Source of the DNA: Eubacterium sp.
GTDB lineage: Bacteria > Bacillota_A > Clostridia > Lachnospirales > Lachnospiraceae
Length of the DNA: 10,481 nt
Assembly: GCA_024687845.1 (NCBI GenBank)
Contig: JAILEL010000112.1
Coordinates: 1-10,481, forward strand
Direction of reading: 5' to 3'
The notes beneath the pieces were generated by a model that had not been told where the DNA came from, did not search any database, and worked only from the letters and a program-made list of their open reading frames with translations. Both the position numbers and the translations under genes were made by a program. Positions 6,526 through 10,481 of this stretch are shown piece after piece; the first letter of the stretch is position 1, and each line of letters opens with the position of its first letter.

Positions 6526-6702
6526 GCCCACCGCGGACGGTTCCCAAATGTCATTAAACCTTTCCCCAGGTGGATAATGTACCACATCCTCAGGAAACTG
6601 AGGCTTCCGGTAATATGAAGAAGGGGATTCATACTGCCGGAGAAGGTGCACATTTCATAGAGAAAGGTTTGAAAAATGACATTCGGGTAGTCCTCGGTGG
6701 GC
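6526..6702 (+). ncRNA. Candidate structured RNA or foldback element, three-armed
   Basis: A 177-base region with no supported gene folds into one branched structure. The closing helix pairs 6526-6538 with 6690-6702 (GCCCACCGCGGAC against GTCCTCGGTGGGC, 12 of 13), CCC 6543-6545 with GGG 6685-6687, 6547-6555 with 6675-6683 (9 of 9), and 6556-6564 with 6662-6670 (9 of 9, with a GAAA bulge). Inside are a GTGG/CCAC hairpin (6570-6585), a perfect 6-bp stem with a GAAA tetraloop (6588-6603), and a long hairpin (6606-6641) with TCCGG/CCGGA and TATGAA/TTCATA helices. The segment looks more GC-rich than its surroundings and has no terminator-like T run. It may be a regulatory RNA for the downstream sigma gene, a free small RNA, or a nonautonomous mobile foldback element. 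I do not recognise a known RNA family. Confidence 0.6.
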
Positions 6703-6736
6703 TTTACAAATTCCATACTATTAGTTATTATTGAGC

Positions 6737-6757
6737 TTGTAACCTTTGATAGTTACA
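6737..6757 (+). promoter_or_regulatory. Inverted repeat and ECF-like motif upstream of the sigma gene
   Basis: TGTAAC (6739-6744 with one base offset at its start) and GTTACA (6752-6757) form a 6-bp inverted repeat about 27 bases before the GTG start. The left half is part of TTGTAACCTTT, matching TTGAAACCTTT before the vWA gene. It may be an operator or part of an autoregulated ECF promoter; no matching -10 was found at the usual distance. Confidence 0.3.
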
Positions 6758-6783
6758 GGAAAACGAAGATATAAGGAAAATTA

Positions 6784-7329
6784 GTGACAGGTGATGGTAT
6801 GGGTGAAAATACATTTTCCGTAGATATCGACGCTGCAGTGCGGCGATATGCGGACATGGTCTACCGACTAGCCGTCGCAAATACGAATGTTACCCAGGAT
6901 GCAGAGGATGTATTCCAGGAGGTATTCGTAAAGCTGGTGCGGTACAAGGATAAAATTACAGATGAAGAGCATTTGAAAGCCTGGTTGATAAGAGTAACCA
7001 TAAATGAAGCCAGGCGGTTAGAGGGAAGTGGCTGGAAGAAAAATGTCAGTGTGGATATGCCTGATGAGATGCAGGATAACATATCGGCTGATCAGGATGA
7101 GGAAGCCAGTCCCGAAGAGATTGTAATAGCTGAGGAAAATAGACAGAGCGTCGTGAATATGGTTCAGTCGCTGCCTCAGAAATATCGAGAAGTAATACAT
7201 TTGCATTACTTTGAAGAAATGAAAATATCAGAGATATCAAATCTTTTGAAAATAAATGAAGCGACAGTCAAAACCCGGCTGAAACGAGCCAGAGAGACTC
7301 TGGAAAAATACATGAAAGGGGGTATATAA
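6784..7329 (+). CDS. ECF-type RNA polymerase sigma factor
   Basis: This 181-residue protein has sigma region 2 at about 17-80 (RRYADMVYRLA, DAEDVFQEVFVKLV, AWLIRVTINEARR) and region 4 at about 122-176 (SLPQKYREVIHLHYFEEM, ISEISNLLKINEATVKTRLK). Region 3 is absent and an acidic linker lies between, as in ECF sigma factors. It should redirect RNA polymerase to a small regulon, under control of the membrane protein encoded next. GTG 6784 has AAGGAA at 6773-6778. An in-frame ATG at 6799 is preceded by AGGTGAT (6789-6795), also a good ribosome site, so either start is possible. The stop is one base before the next ATG, indicating translational coupling. A large structured region lies upstream. Confidence 0.92.
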   Translation: MTGDGMGENTFSVDIDAAVRRYADMVYRLAVANTNVTQDAEDVFQEVFVKLVRYKDKITDEEHLKAWLIRVTINEARRLEGSGWKKNVSVDMPDEMQDNISADQDEEASPEEIVIAEENRQSVVNMVQSLPQKYREVIHLHYFEEMKISEISNLLKINEATVKTRLKRARETLEKYMKGGI

Positions 7330-7330
7330 A

Positions 7331-8440
7331 ATGGAAAAATACATAGAAGAAATGAATAATATACATGCCCCCGAGGCTCTTATTCTTAAAACTCTTGCAA
7401 GAGTACATGAGGAAGAGCAGAAGGTTAATGAAGAAAAATCCGAATCCGGAATTCAGGAAAACCAAATTACCGGAACCGAATATAGAGAAGCTATAAACAA
7501 AGATAATGTTAATAATGTTATAGAATTTGTTCCATCAGAGGATACTAAGAAACGCAATCGAAAAGAGCTGATACGTAAGTTTATAATTGGCGGATCAACT
7601 GTTGCAGCGGCTGCCGTTGTTTTAATAATTGCGTTAAATGTCAGAAATCTGAATAGTCATAATTATAGTTCAGAAAGCTCGGATTATTCTGACAGTGCAG
7701 CTACAGAAGCTGCAGTAGCGGATGAAGCTGAAGAGTCTTACGAGGATTCTTATGTTGCGGAGGATACAGAATCCTTTGATGGAGTATCCTCAGGAGCTGA
7801 TAAATCAGATGATTCATACATGGCAGAAAGTTCTGCGGCTGCAGAAGAAAGTGAGACCGCAGAAGCCGCAGATGATATCAGTGGAAAGTATTATAATGAG
7901 ATAGATGATAGTAGTAAAACTTTAAATGCTAATGATGATGCTACGGCTGCAGGTGATTCAGAAGGTACAGATTCAGATAGAGCGACCTATGGTGAAGAGA
8001 CATATGATATTAAAGGAAAAATAGATGGCTTAGACGGAAATATTATAGGTGGAGAGAGTGTTTCACTTTCAGAATACTCTACCTATATAGGTGTTGATCT
8101 GGAGAAGACCTTTGAGTTGCTGGCATATGATGAAACCTATTTCCAGGTTGTTACCGGAGATGATGGACAGGAACTTACAGATGATCTTGGAAGAATCCTT
8201 CTAAATGTGGAAGATGGAACGGCTATAGTTCAGATATCTAAGAACAGAACTATTGCACCGGAGCAACTTCTTAATGGAACACCATCTTATATTTCTGATA
8301 AAATGGTTTATATCGGAAAGAGCAAACTATCAGAAAGCTACTACGCAGCATTTGAAATGAATGGAGTTAATTTCTATCTGAAAATGACAGACACTACTAA
8401 GGCTGCTTTTGAAGATATTATAAGTCGAGTGATAAGATAA
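7331..8440 (+). CDS. Membrane anti-sigma-like protein
   Basis: This 369-residue protein has a cytosolic N-terminus of about 83 residues starting with a helix (MNNIHAPEALILKTLARVHE) like those of clostridial anti-sigma factors, one transmembrane helix at about 84-104 (FIIGGSTVAAAAVVLIIALNV region), a Ser/Ala/Glu/Asp-rich linker at about 108-225 outside the membrane, and a C-terminal globular domain at about 226-369 that I cannot assign. No zinc-binding anti-sigma HxxxCxxC motif is present. The role is inferred from topology and from the one-base gap to the sigma gene: it likely holds the sigma factor at the membrane and releases it on an outside signal. AAAGGGGG (7315-7322) is the ribosome site, inside the sigma gene's end. 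Its linker resembles that of the vWA lipoprotein. Confidence 0.72.
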   Translation: MEKYIEEMNNIHAPEALILKTLARVHEEEQKVNEEKSESGIQENQITGTEYREAINKDNVNNVIEFVPSEDTKKRNRKELIRKFIIGGSTVAAAAVVLIIALNVRNLNSHNYSSESSDYSDSAATEAAVADEAEESYEDSYVAEDTESFDGVSSGADKSDDSYMAESSAAAEESETAEAADDISGKYYNEIDDSSKTLNANDDATAAGDSEGTDSDRATYGEETYDIKGKIDGLDGNIIGGESVSLSEYSTYIGVDLEKTFELLAYDETYFQVVTGDDGQELTDDLGRILLNVEDGTAIVQISKNRTIAPEQLLNGTPSYISDKMVYIGKSKLSESYYAAFEMNGVNFYLKMTDTTKAAFEDIISRVIR

Positions 8441-8476
8441 GATTCGTAGACGCATATAAAAGGAGGCGTTATATAG

Positions 8477-10189
8477 TTGGAAACCACTGGAGCATTATTA
8501 AAAAAATGCCAGTCAATATGTGAGATTTATGAAAAAGATATTCCAGGTGTTCCGAAGGGTGAACTCTTTTATCAGTTTTGTGACGATATGATCCACATGG
8601 CCTTTCTTCTTGCGGCCAGCGACGATGATGTAGATATAAAACAGATTGATATGATCAGCTATACCTTTGGTGTTTCATTTGATTATAATACACTTGCTAT
8701 GAGTTATGGGCTCGACTGTCTTTCTGAGAATAGTTTTATTAAGCAGGTTCCGCCATCGATTAAGATTATAGGCGGGCTTGAGAAGAGAGACAATCCGGCA
8801 CCCAACTGCATTCTTGATAACACTAGAATATTCCATGCTGCAATGAAACAGTTTGGAAGTGAGGTTCTTCATTGCACCAGGGCTACTCTTAAATATAGTG
8901 TAATGGTACAGCAGTATTTTATTAATGGCATAATGAACTATATATTCTGGATGGAGGGAGCTGATGGATTTGCCGGCACGCTTCTTGACGATGCTATGGC
9001 ATTTACAATAAGAACGCTGACCCCTAAAAATTCATCGGGACATATGAACTATACTCAGATTCGTTCGGGTTCGGTATATTCTTCAAATCAAAGCAATTTG
9101 AATTCTGTAAATATTGCAGATGCCATGAATGATAATGGTGGTGGATTCAGAGATGACAGAACCGTTGGTGGTCTTAAATTAAAAACCTGGGCACCTACTC
9201 CTGAAGATAATAAGAATACGTCGGATAGCGTTTCTGCTGAAGCTGAGGCTGATACCGAGATGAATCAGGAAGGCTTCAGAGGGAATATGCAGCTTTCTTC
9301 AAGCAGATTTACATCCTCTGAATTTAAACCGAAGTCCAGTTCTGGAAAGATTGGCAACTCACCAATTGACATGGATACAATAAATGAGATTCTTGCTGAT
9401 GTTGATGGGCTTATAGGCCTTGGAAATGTCAAAAAAGAGATCCATGACATGGTAAATATGATGATCGTAAATGAAATGCGCCGCAGGAAGGGACTTAAGA
9501 ATCCTGTGATGTCGAGACATCTTGTATTTACCGGAAATCCGGGAACTGGAAAAACTACTATTGCAAGAGTAATAGGTAGGATTTACAAAACTCTTGGAAT
9601 TCTGGAAAAGGGTCATATGATTGAGACCGACAGGAGCGGTATGGTAGCTGGCTATATGGGGCAGACTGCTGAAAAGGTCAATGATGTTGTGAAGCAGGCC
9701 AAGGGTGGAATACTTTTTATTGACGAGGCTTATTCACTTGTTTCAGAAAATGAAGGCGATTTCGGACAGGAAGCTATCAACACTCTGCTCAAGCTTATGG
9801 AGGATAATAGAGATAGTCTTGTTGTAATAGTAGCCGGATATACTGAGGAGATGAAGGATTTTATCAATTCGAATCCGGGACTTCGCTCACGTTTTAACAA
9901 ATATATCCAGTTTGAAGATTATTCTGATGATGAGCTTCTTCAAATATTTAAGACCTATGTGGATGAGCAGGATTATATTCTGGAAGAAGATATAGATGAC
10001 GTGATACTTACAGTCATTAGACAGATTCGGGCAGATGAGGGAGATAATTTTGGAAATGCACGTTCAATGCGTAATTTCTTTGAAAAAGTAATCTCAAATC
10101 AGGCGAACAGACTCATTTCCGTCGGGGCATTAGAGTCAGAGGGCGAAGATGATCTGATGAAGATTAAAAAGGAAGATATTTTGACATAA
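8477..10189 (+). CDS. CbbX/SpoVK-family AAA ATPase with extra N-terminal domain
   Basis: This 570-residue protein begins at TTG 8477, set by AAAAGGAGG at 8458-8466. The C-terminal half (about 305-570) is a CbbX/SpoVK-type AAA module: Walker A GNPGTGKTT at 353-361, Walker B ILFIDEA with Asp416-Glu417, sensor 1 VVIVAGY, arginine finger region LRSRF at 469-473, and sensor 2 GNARSMRNFFE. All key residues are intact, so it should be an active ring ATPase that remodels a protein target. The N-terminal 185 residues are helical and resemble TerB-like domains (LLAASDDDVDIKQIDMISYTFG), a weak call. A Ser/Asn-rich linker of about 110 residues joins them. It starts 36 bases after the anti-sigma-like gene with no terminator between, so it is probably in that operon. 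The target is unknown. Confidence 0.9.
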   Translation: METTGALLKKCQSICEIYEKDIPGVPKGELFYQFCDDMIHMAFLLAASDDDVDIKQIDMISYTFGVSFDYNTLAMSYGLDCLSENSFIKQVPPSIKIIGGLEKRDNPAPNCILDNTRIFHAAMKQFGSEVLHCTRATLKYSVMVQQYFINGIMNYIFWMEGADGFAGTLLDDAMAFTIRTLTPKNSSGHMNYTQIRSGSVYSSNQSNLNSVNIADAMNDNGGGFRDDRTVGGLKLKTWAPTPEDNKNTSDSVSAEAEADTEMNQEGFRGNMQLSSSRFTSSEFKPKSSSGKIGNSPIDMDTINEILADVDGLIGLGNVKKEIHDMVNMMIVNEMRRRKGLKNPVMSRHLVFTGNPGTGKTTIARVIGRIYKTLGILEKGHMIETDRSGMVAGYMGQTAEKVNDVVKQAKGGILFIDEAYSLVSENEGDFGQEAINTLLKLMEDNRDSLVVIVAGYTEEMKDFINSNPGLRSRFNKYIQFEDYSDDELLQIFKTYVDEQDYILEEDIDDVILTVIRQIRADEGDNFGNARSMRNFFEKVISNQANRLISVGALESEGEDDLMKIKKEDILT

Positions 10190-10210
10190 GTATCAAAAAT
10201 GATATATATA
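10181..10210 (+). promoter_or_regulatory. Sigma-A promoter inside the end of the AAA gene
   Basis: A perfect -35 TTGACA (10181-10186) overlaps the final Leu and Thr codons and abuts the stop of the AAA gene. An AT-rich TATATATA run (10203-10210) gives a -10 TATATA at 10203-10208 (16-base spacer) or 10205-10210 (18). Transcription would start near 10216-10218, before the 22-codon frame. Confidence 0.6.
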
Positions 10211-10244
10211 CACCCATATTATAAAGGCAGCGAGAGGGAAGAAA

Positions 10245-10313
10245 ATGATAGATGAGGCGAATAGTACGATGCCCATCATGCCCATCGTGGTACCGCAAGC
10301 GGCACCACGATGA
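10245..10313 (+). CDS. Possible 22-residue peptide, unknown
   Basis: An ATG at 10245 follows AGAGGG (10233-10238) by six bases and opens 22 codons: it begins MIDEANSTMPIMPIVV and ends PQAAPR before TGA at 10311. A 9-bp direct repeat (ATGCCCATC, 10269-10286) encodes MPI twice. The frame has its own promoter upstream and a strong terminator downstream. Against it: it is very short, most of it lies in hairpin arms, and I recognise no relative. It could be a real small protein, a leader peptide, or chance within a structured RNA. Confidence 0.35.
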   Translation: MIDEANSTMPIMPIVVPQAAPR

Positions 10314-10411
10314 CCGTTTGCACGGTATAGAAAAGAAAATGAGAGAGCCATGGGACAAGTAAACTTGTCCTCTGGCTCTCTCTTTTTCTTTTCTGCATCG
10401 TACTATTCGCC
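10256..10411. repeat. Nested inverted repeat with three internal hairpins
   Basis: Outer arms 10256-10272 (GGCGAATAGTACGATGC) and 10395-10411 are a perfect 17-bp inverted repeat. Inside are hairpin 1 (10283-10312: CATCGTGGT/ACCACGATG plus CCG/CGG, loop CAAG), hairpin 2 (10313-10326: ACCGT/ACGGT, loop TTGC) and the terminator hairpin (10329-10394). The right outer arm contains the end and stop codon of the convergent - strand gene, so the left arm is an inverted copy of that gene's tail. Confidence 0.8.
10329..10394. terminator. Strong bidirectional terminator
   Basis: Nested helices GGACAAG/CTTGTCC (10353-10370, loop TAAA), GAGAGAGCCA/TGGCTCTCTC (10341-10350 with 10373-10382) and an A-rich/T-rich arm pair (10329-10339 with 10384-10394) make almost 30 base pairs. 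Both strands end in T-rich runs (TTTTTCTTTT on +, ATTTTCTTTT on -). It would end the + strand transcript(s) and the - strand gene beyond. Confidence 0.85.
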
Positions 10412-10480
10412 CAGGTTTTCAGTTTCTTTAACTGATACGCGGCGGTCGTAGCAGTTGAACATTTCATCAACTTTGGTCTG
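10403..10480 (-). CDS. 3' end of an unidentified convergent gene
   Basis: On the - strand an open frame enters from the window edge and ends at TAG (10403-10405), with visible residues ending CYDRRVSVKETENLGE. Codons such as AAC, TTC, TAC, GAC and CGC dominate, unlike most genes here, and suggest a highly expressed gene. Its stop lies just before the bidirectional terminator. Only 25 residues are visible, so the product cannot be named. Confidence 0.5.
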   Translation of the reverse strand, partial: QTKVDEMFNCYDRRVSVKETENLGE

Positions 10481-10481
10481 A

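Noticed and set aside
6518..6538. T-box-like string (AGGGTG...ACCGCG) before the sigma gene
   Set aside because: The match to the T-box antiterminator consensus is interrupted, no terminator or specifier stem follows, and the downstream gene is not an aminoacyl-tRNA or amino acid gene. The bases instead form the outer arm of the larger structure.
6526..6702. Integron attC site
   Set aside because: The ends (GCCCACC and GGTGGGC) come close to the RYYYAAC/GTTRRRY boxes but differ at the conserved AAC/GTT bases, and there is no integrase or cassette layout.
6456..6716. 86-residue - strand frame across the spacer before the sigma gene
   Set aside because: It runs through a strongly self-complementary region, has no good ribosome site and no recognisable protein features; the base pairing explains the sequence better.
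10164..10470. Two 64-residue - strand frames over the hairpin array
   Set aside because: Both cross the terminator and outer arms with unlikely compositions. A different - strand frame ending at 10403 has better codon use and stops just before the terminator.

Overview
The window looks like a chromosomal segment from a low-GC Gram-positive bacterium of the Clostridia, most likely a fibre-degrading gut or rumen member of the Lachnospiraceae. That placement is inferred from AT-rich DNA, strong AGGAGG ribosome binding sites, use of GTG and TTG starts, and the mix of families (expansin, NrtR-type NUDIX regulator, YfbK-type vWA lipoprotein, ECF sigma factor, CbbX/SpoVK AAA ATPase). No 16S gene or other species marker is present.

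Region 1 (2-1762, + strand): the 3' part of a secreted expansin with an Ig-like domain and a decapeptide-repeat linker, then a NUDIX/winged-helix (NrtR-like) regulator 17 bases later. A rho-independent terminator ends the unit.

Region 2 (1825-4416): a canonical promoter overlapped by two tandem 21-bp palindromes drives an SPFH/band-7 protein and a divergent NAD-kinase-fold protein. A small two-helix membrane protein is encoded convergently on the - strand and overlaps the kinase-like gene by 45 bases. The likely terminator of each transcript lies inside or beyond the opposing gene.

Region 3 (4441-10189, + strand): a vWA lipoprotein, a 324-base spacer holding a large branched inverted-repeat structure, then a tight run of ECF sigma factor, a membrane anti-sigma-like protein and a CbbX/SpoVK-type AAA ATPase with an added N-terminal domain. 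The lipoprotein and the anti-sigma-like protein both have long acidic Ser/Ala/Glu/Asp/Tyr linkers outside the membrane. The set reads as an envelope-sensing module; the signal is unknown.

Region 4 (10181-10481): a near-consensus promoter embedded in the end of the AAA gene leads into a 22-codon open frame and a nested, cloverleaf-like hairpin array with a strong bidirectional terminator. Beyond it lies the 3' end of a convergent - strand gene. The last 17 bases of the outer arm are an inverted copy of the end of that gene.

The most unusual items are the two large branched structures (6526-6702 and 10256-10411), the independent small transcription unit at 10181-10392, the tandem operator in front of the SPFH/NAD-kinase-like pair, and the interlocked convergent transcripts around 3966-4416.
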